The notes under the pieces are model-generated. The model searched no databases. It was not told the origin of the DNA and saw only the letters and a program-made list of their open reading frames with translations. The translations under genes were made by a program, and so were the position numbers. A DNA stretch of 64,000 nt from Eriocheir sinensis (taxonomy: Eukaryota; Arthropoda; Malacostraca; Decapoda; Varunidae): assembly GCF_024679095.1 (NCBI RefSeq), contig NW_026112163.1, positions 100,001 through 164,000 on the forward strand, read 5' to 3'. Below are positions 1 to 11,269 of this stretch, one piece after another (position 1 is the stretch's first letter; each line of letters begins with the position of its first letter).

Positions 1-1236
1 CGTGACAGATTTTTGCTGTTGCTTGGTTTTCTGAACTTTAGTAACAGTGAAAATTCTAACGACAATGGCCCGCTTAGGAAAGTGAATGAAATAATTTCAA
101 TGATCGTTGCACGGTATCAGAAATATTTCCATCCCTTTCAAAAGCTGGTTATTGACGAGTCACTTGTCCTGCACAAGGGTCGCCTCTCCTTCAAGCAGTA
201 CATTCCGACAAAAAGACATCGCTTTGGCATTAAACTTTTTGTTCTTTGCGACTGTGATACAGGAATCGTGCTTGACGTGCTTGTGTATGCAGGCGCACAG
301 ACTGATATACCAACTGTCAGTAAGAAAGATCCTAGGGGAAAGTCTGGTGCCGTCGTCTGTAAGATGATGGCACCATACTTCGGTAAGGGTCATATTCTTT
401 ACACAGACAATTGGTATACCAGCCCTGCTTTGTGTCAGTTCCTGCACGACAACAACACGGGATCTTGTGGAACCGTACGGCGGAACAGAAAGTTTATGCC
501 AAAGTTCGACGTACAAAAGACCATAGTTGACGACCCCAGCAAACCAGCCAATGATGACACGACTCGCACCCGAGGCAGGAAGAAGGACATGTACACTCAA
601 AAAGAAAAGGCTGGCAAGTTGCTGGCCTTGAGATGGAGCGACAAGCGTGACGTCCACCTTCTCTCTACCGTCCACACAGGAGCTATGGCATACACTGGCA
701 AACGCCACTGGGGGACGAGGAAGGAGATTTGGAAGCCAGATGTAGTTCACGACTACACTATGAATATGAGGATGGTGGACAAGTGTGACGGCCAGATCAC
801 AGGCATTGAGTGTATGAGAAGGTCTACCAGATGGCAAGTCAAGTTGTTCTTCCATCTGATAGACATGACTATGCTCAATGCCTACAACATGTGGCTTGCC
901 ACACATGAGCCAACACCCACCAAGAAGATCATGTTGCGTCAGTTTGTCTATAACACAGCCATGCAGCTCCTCGAGAAGTACGGCGAGCTAACCTCGGCCA
1001 CTATGGGTCGCCGTCCAGCTCAGCTGCTCTACCGACTGCAACCCTCAAACCGCCACACACCTGTATACACCGAGATAGTTAACGGGAGGAGGGTCAGCAA
1101 ACAGTGCTATGTATGTAAGCACACGACCAGGCGCCCACAAAAACGCACAAGGATCACCATCATGTGCAAGGAATGCAACGTTCCCTTGTGCGTGGGAGAT
1201 TGCTATGAGGCCTTCCACAACCTTGTCAACTTTTAG
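1..1236 (+). CDS. piggyBac transposase, 5' end cut by window
   Basis: The frame is open from the window edge to the stop at 1234-1236, so the N-terminus lies outside. The product resembles piggyBac-family DDE transposases (PGBD-like), which cut and paste DNA at TTAA sites. The three acidic positions expected for the catalytic core are visible: Asp in IDESL (codon 154-156), Asp in YTDNWYTS (406-408) and Asp in MVDKCDGQ (778-780), followed by the usual basic RRSTRW helix. The C-terminus carries the cysteine-rich zinc-binding tail typical of the family: CYVC, then CKEC, then LCVGDCYEAFH. No internal stop or frameshift is seen in over 400 codons, so the copy is intact over the visible part. Terminal inverted repeats were not identified; a microsatellite starts 15 bases past the stop. 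Whether it is an active element or a domesticated gene cannot be decided from here. Confidence 0.9.
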   Translation, partial: RDRFLLLLGFLNFSNSENSNDNGPLRKVNEIISMIVARYQKYFHPFQKLVIDESLVLHKGRLSFKQYIPTKRHRFGIKLFVLCDCDTGIVLDVLVYAGAQTDIPTVSKKDPRGKSGAVVCKMMAPYFGKGHILYTDNWYTSPALCQFLHDNNTGSCGTVRRNRKFMPKFDVQKTIVDDPSKPANDDTTRTRGRKKDMYTQKEKAGKLLALRWSDKRDVHLLSTVHTGAMAYTGKRHWGTRKEIWKPDVVHDYTMNMRMVDKCDGQITGIECMRRSTRWQVKLFFHLIDMTMLNAYNMWLATHEPTPTKKIMLRQFVYNTAMQLLEKYGELTSATMGRRPAQLLYRLQPSNRHTPVYTEIVNGRRVSKQCYVCKHTTRRPQKRTRITIMCKECNVPLCVGDCYEAFHNLVNF

Positions 1237-1249
1237 GATTTATCCTACA

Positions 1250-1250
<1 letters not shown>

Positions 1251-1344
<94 letters not shown>
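1251..1344. repeat. Compound (TG)n-(TC)n microsatellite
   Basis: About 45 bases of TG repeat pass directly into about 49 bases of TC repeat, right after the piggyBac stop codon. Confidence 0.97.
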
Positions 1345-1347
<3 letters not shown>

Positions 1348-1379
1348 CCATCCATCCAATCCATCCCCCTAATAACCTG

Positions 1380-1380
<1 letters not shown>

Positions 1381-1421
<41 letters not shown>

Positions 1422-1464
1422 GTTGTTGTTGTTGTTGTTTTTATTATTATTATTACCATTATTA

Positions 1465-1516
<52 letters not shown>

Positions 1517-1572
1517 GATTGTTATTATTATTATGATTGTTATTATTATTATGATTGTTATTATTATTATGA

Positions 1573-1625
<53 letters not shown>

Positions 1626-1677
1626 ATCGTTATTATTATTATCATTATTATTATTATTATTATGATTATTATTATTT

Positions 1678-1738
<61 letters not shown>

Positions 1739-1830
1739 TATCATTATTATTATAATTATTATAATTATTATTATGATTATGATTATTATTATTACTATTA
1801 TTGTTATTATGATTATGATTATGATTATTA

Positions 1831-1870
<40 letters not shown>
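1381..1870. repeat. Long imperfect (TTA)n trinucleotide tract
   Basis: Roughly 490 bases of TTA/ATT repeat with short GTT, TCA and ATG-type interruptions. A block reading ATGATTGTTATT recurs several times around 1515-1580, so parts have expanded as a larger unit. The poly-Ile open frames on both strands are artefacts of this tract. Confidence 0.95.
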
Positions 1871-1879
1871 CAACCCCTA

Positions 1880-2083
1880 GTTAGTATATTCAAAAGGAAA
1901 ACAAAATCTCCCAGAATGAACAGGTGGATCTTAGAAATGAGAAAGTATAGCTATAAAATTCAGTACATAAAGGGGAAATATAATAATGTGGCTGACCAAC
2001 TATCTCGCCCGGTGCTATTAATACCTCCACCACCAGCAGACACCATCTTAGGAAAGACTAAGGAGGAAATCAGAACCTTGCAA
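1880..2083 (+). pseudogene. Ty3/gypsy pol fragment: end of RNase H domain
   Basis: The frame starting at 1880 reads as the end of a Ty3/gypsy RNase H domain: RMNRWILEMRKYSY, then IQYIKGKYNNVADQLSR, the usual tryptophan/tyrosine pattern and ADxLSR ending. RNase H degrades the RNA strand during reverse transcription. The left side abuts the TTA microsatellite, so reverse transcriptase and everything upstream are missing. The right side is interrupted by a SINE (poly-T from about 2084), which puts a stop in the frame. The integrase part resumes at about 2229 on the other side. It is a fragment of an old element; no function is expected. Confidence 0.8.
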
Positions 2084-2228
2084 CTTTTTTTTTAATTTTT
2101 ACGTCGTTGCCTGTTGCACCAGCAGGCATCTTCCGGGTGGGGCCTGATGGTCGGCCCAAGGCTTCTTCCAGGTGGGGCCTGATGGTCGGCCCAGCCCGTT
2201 CTGGCGCAGGCGAGTGTTTATAGTGGCC
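2084..2228 (-). mobile_element. SINE-1 copy 1 (3' part, reverse orientation)
   Basis: A T-run at 2084-2093 (the poly-A tail on the minus strand) is followed by the same body seen at 37.6-37.7 kb, including two adjacent copies of a TCTTCC(A/G)GGTGGGGCC motif ending in GATGGTCGGCCCA, then GGCGCAGGCGAGTG. The tRNA-like 5' half is absent. It sits between the RNase H and integrase parts of a gypsy pol remnant, so it inserted into that element. Confidence 0.75.
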
Positions 2229-3623
2229 GGTGGGTTCAGATGATAGAGTATTTAGAGGGAGGAAATGTGCCCAGGAGGAATTTCCCACGTAGCACCTTTT
2301 AAATCAGTTTGTGGTAGGGGAAAGGGTCTTATATTATACCATTACAAAAAAAGATGGAAGTGAACAGTTTTGCCTAGTTGTCCCAACGGCTCTTAAACAA
2401 CAAGCTCTAGAACAGACCCATGCTCAGGTGGGACACCTAGAGATCGAGAAGACATTGGCCAAGGTACAGGGTCTATACTACTGGCAAAACATGAAAGTGG
2501 ATGTAATCATGTATGTGAGAAATTGTCTAACGTGTCAACAGTATAAAGGCACTACTGGACTACAGCAACAATGGCAAGACCTCCCCCCATTGGAAAAGCC
2601 ACTGGAGAGAGTTAGCCTTGATCTGACTGACATGGTTGCTGGAGCCCAGGAGTACCGCTATGTATTAACCATCTGTGATCATTATTCCCATTATGTAAAA
2701 TTTTATCCACTTAAGACCAAACATACGGATGGCGTGTGTGAAGGGTTTAAAAACTATATCATGAATTTCGGAACGCCAAAAACCGTTTAAACGGATAATG
2801 GGAAGGAGTTTACCGCTCAAAGTTTTCGAGACCTGTGTGGCAGATATAAAATCACGGCCGCTCTGACGACCCCGTACCACCACCCTCAAGGAAACAGTAT
2901 TACGGAACGTATGCACCGCACCATGAAAAGTGTGTTAGCCTGTCTATGTCAAGGGTACCCGTTAAGGTGGCCAAAACTATTGTTACAGTGTCAGTCCATA
3001 TTGAACACAGCCGTACACACAACCACCGGTGTCTCCCCTTATTATGGGTTCTTTTCACGACCCCCCCCTCGCTTGATTAGTATTGATTTACCGGACACGG
3101 AAGCGAGTGAGGAAGGTAACCGTGAAGCCCACGAGATAATCAAAGAAACTCACCAGAAAATGACTCGCAGATACAGAGCAGTCGCGAATAGAACGCATAA
3201 AAACCAAAAGGTGGAAGCAGGTACCCTTGTATGGGTTAGAGTGGAAGTAACACAACCATGCACTAGTGCACTAGTAGAAAATTAAATGTGAAGTGGAAAG
3301 GACCATACCGGGTTGTGGAAGTTATGATAAATGGTGGTGCATACGTGTTGACCAATGTGTTTACTGGACAAGAGATTCAGAGGGCCGCAGAAAAGGTAAA
3401 ACCGTACAATGGGTCGGAGGAGTGGTTAGTGGGGGCGCAGAAGATAAATCTTCCTGAGGAGGAAGAAGAGGAAGAACCATCACCCCCTAGAGTCCGCAGA
3501 CCGCCACGCAGATATATTGGAGTGTTGAGGGAGTTGGATGTTAACCTAAGCTTAAGAGGTAGGATTGCTGGAAAGAAAGATAAGGATGTAACCAATGTTC
3601 ATATTATGGGTTGTAAGTGGTAA
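2229..3623 (+). pseudogene. Ty3/gypsy integrase, decayed
   Basis: This is the integrase part of the same gypsy pol. It has an N-terminal HHCC zinc site (THAQVGH, later CLTC), core Asp residues (SLDLTDM; TDNGKEF), a core Glu region (HPQGNSITER) and a C-terminal GPYRVVEV module like gypsy integrase tails. Integrase would insert the cDNA into the genome. The copy is dead: there is an in-frame TAG at 2290-2292, a TAA at 2788-2790 just before the second Asp, and a one-base frameshift near 3275-3290, after which the last 112 codons run in another frame to a stop at 3621-3623. The tail is rich in glutamate and proline-arginine. Context: downstream of the SINE-split RNase H fragment, upstream of a polypurine stretch that may mark the 3' LTR. 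Confidence 0.85.
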
Positions 3624-4789
3624 AGAAAGGGAGTGTTGAGAAGTAATTACTGTTAGGAAAACCCACCTTTGGAGACGCTAATGAAATACCAGAGCGTCCC
3701 CGAGGACTGATGGTAAAGTGGGATCGAGCCCATACTCATTAACCTCCCCAATGTGTTTCCCTCCAAGATTTATGTGATGATTATACTTCCCCCTTTCTTA
3801 ACCATAAAAATTAACAAGATGTTTTGGAAAAATAGTATCGTTTGCCCTAAGGTATCTAGCGTTCTATGTTAGCTATTGTATTGTAAGTAATGGAAGATTA
3901 TATTATCAACCACCTACATCAACGTCAGGCAAACCTGGGCACATGTATTTGGTTTGGAATGAACCGGGGTTAGGCAAGGGTGAAGCCGAAGTTCCCGGAG
4001 AAAGAGTAATAATTTACTAGTGGTAGTGTATCCACGGATGTGACATTTGTATTAGGTTGAAACTTCCGTCCGCCTCGATTTATTAATGTCATGAAATTTA
4101 CTGATTTAATTATAAGTCGTGCAGCAGCACGCAGCTTACAGTCGACCCAATCTGGTCCGGGGACATTCACTTCAGGACTTCCTAGGCGCTGAACTAAACT
4201 TATGCACGCCGTGCTGCGGAAACGGATGGCGAAAATGTCAGTGGATGTATGAACTGAGTTATGTGTTTTGTTTTGTATATGTGAGTATTATTTCTATTTT
4301 GAGTTTTGATTTGTAAGTGTATTTTGTTACAATTTTTGTTGGTTATGTAAGGTCAAGGGTGCACTGTGTTTAACCTTAGGAACGAGAGCGAGGAGGCTAG
4401 TCTCGTCTGACACTCCTTACCTGTAGCCAAGTTACTAAGAGGAAGGCTGGGGCAGTGGACCCATGACAGATAATCGAGCCATGCCGGGTGAGGCATCTTT
4501 GCTTTTATTTAAGCAGGAAACGGGATTCTAGTATAGAATACCCGAGGAAGTAAGCCCAAGGGTAGCCGTTAGGTTGTGCAGGCCCTTGTATTATGGTACT
4601 ACCGTGTTAGGGTAGGTGTTGTGTTGTTGAAATCATGGGCGGTGCAAAGTCGCTGTCTCTGTGGCACACGGGCGCCTGGTAGGAGAAGGAAGGTAGAGTT
4701 GGTTGATTAATGATATCCGAAGTATAACAACATAGTGCCTTAGGGGAAGGAAGGTATTAGGCTTCGGGAGAAACTAGGATCTTAAGGGG
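3624..4789 (+). other. Gypsy 3' flank, possible LTR; no gene
   Basis: A purine stretch AAAGAAAGGGAG (about 3623-3633) is followed by TGTTGAGAAG, which fits polypurine tract plus LTR start. A second purine tract followed by TG lies at 4780-4800 (TTAAGGGGGGTGACAC). With no second LTR in the window neither boundary can be verified. No open frame here looks coding. Confidence 0.35.
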
Positions 4790-5757
4790 GGTGACACTAT
4801 TGTAACATACCAGGCGGCATACCAACACAGCGGAAGCCAGTTAAAAGCCAGCTGGAAAAATTGGGAATACCCCCTTGTACATGGCCATGATTATTTACCG
4901 GATCCAGTTTCTCCTCAGCCGAAACAATACCCGTAGCGGTTAATATGTTATAAGTAGGTAAGGGAAGAGAACGAGAAATACGAACCACAACTTGGGTTGG
5001 CACCCCTGATATAAATCCACTCGTATCCATATATTTTTATATATTTATACGTTAAGTCTTAGAAAATAAGGGAAAATTAAGTTCAGAATTAACACACAAA
5101 AAGACAACCCCAGAAAGGCAGAGGAAGGATAGAATGGATCAAGCTGAAAGGCGAGAAGGAAAAGTGTTGGAACCTTGGGAAGGCCACGTCAGAGGGAAGT
5201 TGGCGAGGCAGCCGCCACTGCTGGCACGGATCATTCTGGATTTCGTCTTCCCGTGCGGCGCAGGTAAGCTCCAGCTCGCTAGAATACGGCTGCCTGGGAG
5301 TGAGTGATAGCCCTAGCCGACGTTCATTAGTGGTTCATTTCTAGATTTCATCTTCCCGTGCGGCGCAGGTGAATTGGTGAGAGCCAGCTGGAGGCCGGTG
5401 ACCAGGGGTAGGAAAGGCGAGTGCCCGCCATCTTGAAGCCGCCCAATTGAGGGTCAGGAGTGGGCCCAGGGTGAGCCAGTCAAGTCCCTGCCGCCGCCCA
5501 CGAGACCAGCAGGCTTGTGAAGGGAGTGAACAGCTCCAAAAAAAACCCTTTAGGCAAGGCACAACAGCATTTTGTGTAGCTCTCAGGCCTCCACCAGCCG
5601 AGGATATTGTGTCAAATGGGTAAGGGGCACGCGCTGTGTGGACGAGGGGATAAGTTATTTTTTTCCTTGGGCGCCATGGCTTGGAGAAGCTCGCTGAGAT
5701 GGAGTGGATTCGGAGAGGGTGCTAGGTGATGGAGTTGTGGAAGTGGTTGGTGTGTTT
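4790..5757. other. No recognisable gene; 30-bp direct repeat
   Basis: This holds a 30-bp direct repeat (5236-5265 and 5341-5370, 28 of 30 identical by eye). Each copy ends in CAGGT, a splice-donor-like sequence. A short open stretch from an ATG at 5134 runs into the first copy. I cannot assign this sequence to a known element. Confidence 0.4.
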
Positions 5758-6904
5758 TTAGTTTGGCTGGTGGTAGCGTCGCCAACCTCTGATGTAGGGG
5801 GCTTCAGTCACCGTTTCTACTTCGTCTCCGTCTGCATCGTTGGATTCTTCTGGGCTTATTTTAGGTAGTTTTATTATATTTGACGAGTCTGGGTTTTTTA
5901 TTGTAGGGAGGCCGTTTGCTTGCAGCGTTCTTGAAAGAACGTCTTGGAAGGTTCCGGGAGTTCCCTGGTTGATTAAACGGGCGTGGATGAAGCAGGTCAG
6001 GATTGTCGTAGTGGTGTCAGGTCGAAGGGGTGGAGGTTGCTGAAGGAGGGGAGTCCTTGGTTGGTTGGCTGAACGGGTGTGTTTGCAGCGCCGCTGTAAG
6101 TTTTGGGTTGGGCTTGCTGTTTAGCTTTTTTGGCTTGCCGTTTTGTGGCGATGGCCTCTTCCCTTTTAAGGCACTAAGTGGCGAGGGTGCGGTGTGTTCG
6201 ATTGCAGTTTATGCATTTTTGCTGGGGGAGGTGCATTCATGCCACAGGTGCCCCTGCTGTGCCCACTCGGAACAGATTTTATAGGTTCTATCCTTTTGGC
6301 AGTCATTGGTGAGGTGGGTGTCGATCTCTTAGCATATCGGGCAGTTGTTTAGAGGAATGAACTCATCTTCCTGCATGTCGTGTGGTGGAATCCTCATGTT
6401 GAAGAGCCTCAACCCAGAGTTCAGAACTGTCTGTGCTACCACTGTCTTCTTGAATTATATCTTGATTATCTGGTTGTTAGGGAATTTATAGACCTGATCG
6501 ACTGCTGCTCCCGCGAAATCGTTGATGTGGTGGATTTCTTCTTTAATTTCATCCGGGGTGCGGGTACTTTGAAGAGAGGATGGTCCTCTTGGCCCTCAGT
6601 TCGGGTGGTAGGATGGGGTTGAATCGTTGTTCAATCAGGGCATCGTGGCAGGGTGGGTTAAAGATATGTCGACCTCCGCATCTAGGGAGGTGATGACCTC
6701 CGGCTCTAGGGAGGTGATGACTAAGAAACCATCTCTCGTGGCGGAGTCTTTGGTCGCGAATATATTATGTTCTGAGAGTATCCGCAGGAGGGCGAGTTTG
6801 GAGTCTTGGTTTGGAGTGAGATGTTTTATTTTAACCCGTCCCATCTTGCATGATTCAGTGAGGACACAAAGAAACACAAAGAAACACAGAGGAAGAACAA
6901 ACAA
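5758..6904 (-). pseudogene. LINE ORF1 (gag-like, CCHC zinc knuckles), decayed
   Basis: Reading the minus strand, several frames join into one ORF1-like protein of non-LTR retrotransposons, of the kind annotated as nucleic-acid-binding protein of jockey-type elements. Visible pieces in order: a helix-rich start (MGRVKIKHLTPNQDSKLALL, ATG at 6844-6842), RDGFLVI, PELRAKRTILFKV, VYKFPNNQIIKI, NMRIPPHDMQEDEF, a zinc knuckle NCPIC-x7-HLTNDC, a second knuckle CSEW-x4-GHLWHEC whose second Cys is Trp, then a Pro/Ser-rich tail ending PYIRGWRRYHQ before the stop at 5758-5760. ORF1 proteins bind the element RNA. There are at least three in-frame stops and a one-base frameshift after the first knuckle, so the copy is dead. 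The matching ORF2 is not directly adjacent. Confidence 0.75.
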
Positions 6905-7175
6905 CAGCAGACCTGCGGGTCCTTACGAGGCTGTTTGTGACAAGCTACACTAACTAACTAATCAAAGGTGGAAGATGAACGACAGCAGCTCCTTACCACC
7001 CCCCATCCCTCCAGCCAAAGCTGGCAGGAAAGGAAAAAGAACCATGCAGCATGGAAAAACTGCATGGAAGTTATGTAGGAAAGAGGATAGAACTACCATT
7101 ACTGCTACCACTAACCGGGCGATAAAAGCGCACAAGGACACCAGTATTCGAAAGAACGTAACGTTACGACAATGA
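6905..7175. other. Gap between LINE remnants, nothing recognised
   Basis: A purine-rich linker with a 66-codon plus-strand open frame that has no recognisable motif. It is probably the 5' region of the minus-strand ORF1 element or junk between two remnants. Confidence 0.4.
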
Positions 7176-8402
7176 GTAATATCTTAGTTGTTGGTTGGAT
7201 TCAAAATACCTGTCTAATCTATTCTTGAAGGCCGTAACTGTTGTACTATCAACGACATCACAGGGTAAAGAGTTCCAAACATTAACAACTCGATTGAAGA
7301 AGTGGTTAGCTTAGTGCAACGAGAATCTTTTACCACTTATCTTCAAATTGTGATTTCTTCTTGTTCTATTTGATCGATCAATTGTAAAGTAATCTTCCGC
7401 ATTAATATCACTGAATCCTTTAAACACTTCTATTAGCCTCGCATTCTTCGTTTTGATAGGCTTAATAAATTTACTTCTTTAAGCCTTTGTTCATATGATA
7501 AATTTCTCAACCTAGGAATCATCTTTGTTACTCTTCGTTGAACCCGTTCCAACTTTGCTATGTCTTTTCTGTAATAGGGAAACCAAAACTACACAGTACT
7601 CTAGATGGGGTCGAACCAACGAATTATACAGTCTTAATATTACTTTTTTTCCGATTTATTATTAAAGACTCGTCCGATGAAGCCAACCAATTTGTTTGCA
7701 GTTTTAACTACCTCTGAACAATGCTGACCGGGCTTTAAATTGCTTGATATAGCGATTCCAAGATCCTTTTCTTTACTTACTGCAGAAAGTTGTTGGCCAT
7801 TCATTACGTACTGAACGCGATTGTTATTTTTTCCGATGTGTAACACTTTACATTTGTCAACGTTAAATTTCATTTGCCATTGATTGGCCCAATGTACAAG
7901 TCGATCTATATCTGATTCTAAAGCTTCTTCGTCGAGTGTCGCAGTTACTTTACTAGCAATTTTTGTGTCATCAGCAAATTTTGATACTTTGCAAGTGAGC
8001 CCATCATCGATATCATTAACATAAATTAAGAAGAGCATGGGGCCAAGCACTGATCCTTGAGGTACGCCGCTTCTGACATCGAGCCAGTTAGATGTAACAC
8101 CGTTTAGAACTACCGTTTCCGCTCAGAGAGCCATTCCACAAGCCAATTGTGAATGTTACCCGAGATACCGTGCGCTAATAGTTTGCTGAGCAATCATTGG
8201 TGGGGGACCTTATCAAATGCCTTTTCAAAATCCAGATATATGATATCTACTGATCTGCTTTCATCGAACACCTCAAAAATATAATGAAAAAATTCAAGTA
8301 AGTTAGTTAAACACGAACGTTTACGACGGATGCCATGTTGCGAATTATTTTTTGTATTATTTTCTTCAAAGAATTTCACCATATTGTCGCGAATGATAGT
8401 CA
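7176..8402 (-). pseudogene. CR1-like LINE reverse transcriptase, 3' half, decayed
   Basis: The minus strand carries the reverse transcriptase half of a CR1-like LINE ORF2. In order: [42 protein letters not shown] (first catalytic Asp), MLGPMLFLIYVNDI, SKFADDTKIAS (catalytic FADD), WQMKFNVDKCKVLHIG, KDLGIAISS, then the conserved tail with EYCVQFW, LERVQRR and TKMIPRLRN read from about 7650 down to 7200. Several frameshifts and stops break it, including one near 8190 and one near 7640. The same tail pattern is seen in LINE-A at 31 kb. It stops abruptly at about 8402, where a piggyBac-related block begins. The ORF1 and endonuclease halves of a similar minus-strand element lie on the far side (11.3-13.4 kb), so the two may be halves of one insertion. 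Confidence 0.85.
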
Positions 8403-8689
8403 ACCCCTTCAACTTTCAACCCCTCCTTCTCATATCCAAGACTCGCACATCTCCAGCTCTCCTCATTGTACTTCTGCCACTGCGCCATCTTCACCTGTCC
8501 CACTCTCGTCATCTCACTTCCAACCCCCATCACTACTACCACGACCTGACGCACCACTACCTGACCTCCCGCAGCATTCCCGGCCCTCATCACCTGGTTA
8601 TCATCCTCACCCACCAGTATCATCATCTGCCACCTCAAAATCATCACACTCATCACCAGCATCCACTGCCACCTCATATTCATCACACA

Positions 8690-10244
8690 TCACCATCATC
8701 CACTGCCACCTCATCACCACCACCTCACCCCTCAAGAAGTGGACGCCGGGAGCCCAGGAGAGGGCCGGGGGGTAGGCCGCGTGGTAGCCGAGCCCACAGA
8801 GTAGCCAGGGCGGGGAGGGTGCGTGCCGCACGACAACCTTCGCCGCCTGCTGGCGTAGACCCTCGGGACGTTGGCTGGTGTTCCACGCCCTTCGTCCCCA
8901 ACCTCCTCTCCTTCACCGGGACACCAGGCTTCAACGTCCCCGTGCCAGGGACTCCCCTTCAGGTTTTCCAGTTATATTTGACAAGGGAGTTGTTGGCATT
9001 CCTGGCAGAGGAGACAAACATGTACGCCGTGTTCCGGAGGGCGGAGGCAGTGGCGTGGCACCAGGCCAACGAAAAGGAGACAGCCATCTTCATGGGGTTG
9101 GTGCTGCTGATGGGTATGGTGAAGCTACTCCCTATACGGGACTGCTGGACCAACAGCAGGCTTCACAACTACCCGGTCTTCCAGCGGGCGATGAGTGGAA
9201 AACGCTTCCTCGCCATACTCAAGTACTTTCATGCATTCAATTGTCGTGCGGTGCCCCTGGGGAATACTGACAGCCTCATCAAGGTGCGGCCTGTGATGAA
9301 GTATCTCCTGCGGTTGTTCAAGTGTGTACACCCCGACGCAGAACCTGTCGCTCGACGAAGGCTCCTTGGGGTGGAAGGGCCGCCTCCACTTCAGGGTGTA
9401 CAACCCCATGAAGCCAACCAAGTACGCCATCAAGGTATACCTTGTGGCAGAGGCAAAGTCGGGGTCCATCTGCAACCTGCAGGTGTACACAGGCGAGAAC
9501 CGGACACTAGAAGACACCGTGGGGGATCTCATCCAGCTCCTCATCAGCCACTCGTACAGGCTGTACATGGATAACTACTACAACTCTGTCCGCCTGTGCG
9601 AAGTACACCTGTCGAGGCAGGTGTACATGTGTGGCACTCTTCGGCTGATGAGGGGAGCACCGAAGAGGGTGCAGGACATGGCAAAGCCACGGCGGCTGGC
9701 AGACTACGCGTTGGAGTCTATGCACAGGAATGGTGTGCATGTCCTCATATGGAAGGACAAGAAAGTCGTCCCCATGGTGTCAACCATGCACACCAACGCC
9801 ACCATTGAAAATACTATCAACAAGAAGGAGAAGGGCCAAGATGGGAAGTACCACCCCGTGCTCCACACCATCCAAAAACCTGTTATGGTCGAAGACTATA
9901 ACCAGTTTATGGGTGGTGTGGACCACTTCGACCAGATGAAGTATACCCCGTCCCTCGGCGTACTACTAAGTGGACGAAGAAGCTCACCTTCTACTTCATC
10001 TAGATGGCCCTCTTCAACGCGCACACCCTCTAAGAAGTCTGGCCAGCGCCATATGTCTCTCAAGGCTTTCATGTCGGAGGTCATCGAGAGGCTGCTGGAC
10101 TACAAGGACGAGGAGTGGCCACTATCGGGGGTCCCTATCCGCCATGCTCCCGACCTGCCCGCACACCTACAAGCACCTATGGATCCCCGCATTCGGGTGG
10201 GTAGGGGACCAGCACCAGCTGTGCGGGACCAGCACCAGGTGTGA
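8690..10244 (+). pseudogene. piggyBac transposase, frameshifted
   Basis: A second piggyBac-family transposase, unrelated in detail to the one at the window start. N-terminal domain: GWCSTPFVPNLLSF, then FLAEETNMYAVF and KRFLAILKYFH, read in one frame to about 9324. A one-base shift then moves to the frame with YTPTQNLSLDEGS (first catalytic Asp), LYMDNYYNSVRL (second) and GGVDHFDQMK (third). Near 9945-9965 another shift loses the basic RRTTKWTKK helix to a different frame, which then meets TAG and TAA. The C-terminal part (SLKAFMSEVIERLLDY) returns to frame, but the usual Cys-rich tail is not seen. The sequence before about 8850 is Ser/Pro/His low complexity, so the true start is uncertain. 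At least three frame disruptions make it inactive. Confidence 0.85.
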
Positions 10245-10564
10245 AAGTCCAGCAGTCTTCCTCGAGCCCCTATTCCCCACTCCTCGCCCCTGCGGTCGCT
10301 ACTCCACCACCAGCCCCTGCCGCTCCAGGGGTGGCACCCGCCACTCCACCATACATACATACACACAGACAGACTGACAGACAGACATACAAACACGCAT
10401 GGAGCAGCATGTCACTCTACGACACACTGCTTTTTCTCCGCTGAAATATTGGAGAGTTTTTGTTGTTGTTTCGATCTGTTATTTCCCATGTTTATTTATT
10501 ATAATTTATGCTTTACGAAATATTTCGACACTTTCCGATTTATTTGGATTACTCAATAACTATT

Positions 10565-11066
10565 TGACCTAGAAGGATTTGGATTACACCATACGAATCC
10601 TCACTAAAATCCGCCTATTTACATATGTTCGGCTATAAATTTCCTTCAAACTTTCGAGCTTGCAAGTGGGGAAGATACGGTACTTAGTTACGGCCAGCGA
10701 AGGTTGCGTATATAGCTCGGGGAACTTCATTGCAGACGTTACCACATGATACCTACAAGGGTTGGTGTAGTTTTGAAGGTTGCATCTTCTTCCATATGAA
10801 ATTAGCTATATAATGCTATAAAATTTAATTACACATGATGAAAAAATATAGTGTAATAGTAAAAGGAAATGAGATGGAGCGCCAACTGTCTATTTATATA
10901 TAAATTCAGTTTTCTTGGTGTAACTCGGGAACTAATAAGAGTATGAGGATTTTGAAGATACCAAAAGAATCCTCACTAAATTCCGCTTCGAAACATATAT
11001 TCGGCAATAAAAGTTGGCCCACAAACTTTCGAGCTAGCGAGGGGGAAAGACATGGTACTTAGGATT
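10565..11066. repeat. Diverged direct repeat, two copies of about 120 bp
   Basis: The stretches at about 10565-10690 and 10945-11066 share ordered blocks: GAATCCTCACTAAA, ATTCGGC-like, CAAACTTTCGAGCT, and GATACGGTACTTAG versus GACATGGTACTTAG. The rest of 10,245-11,158 is AT-rich with no gene. Confidence 0.6.
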
Positions 11067-11269
11067 TATTGTTAACAATACTCTATAAGGAGACCTAAAA
11101 CAGGTTTGTATTGTTTATTTTCCCCTATTTTTATTTGCGTATGTTCTAGTACAAGTCTTTATGAAGCCATTGATACCAGATTTGTTGGGGTACGATATAT
11201 TTGTGAGGGTAAAATACGGCCGGGAATGTAGAGTATCGCGGCGGCAAAAAGGCTGGTCGGGCCGAGAAA

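Noticed and set aside
160..906. 248-codon minus-strand open frame under the piggyBac transposase
   Set aside because: It is the antisense shadow of an open coding frame; no domain or motif of its own.
1254..1880. Long poly-Ile open frames on both strands
   Set aside because: Direct product of the (TTA)n tract.
8330..8700. ATG at 8330 as the start of the second piggyBac protein
   Set aside because: It lies in LINE reverse transcriptase sequence of the other strand; piggyBac similarity starts only near 8,870.
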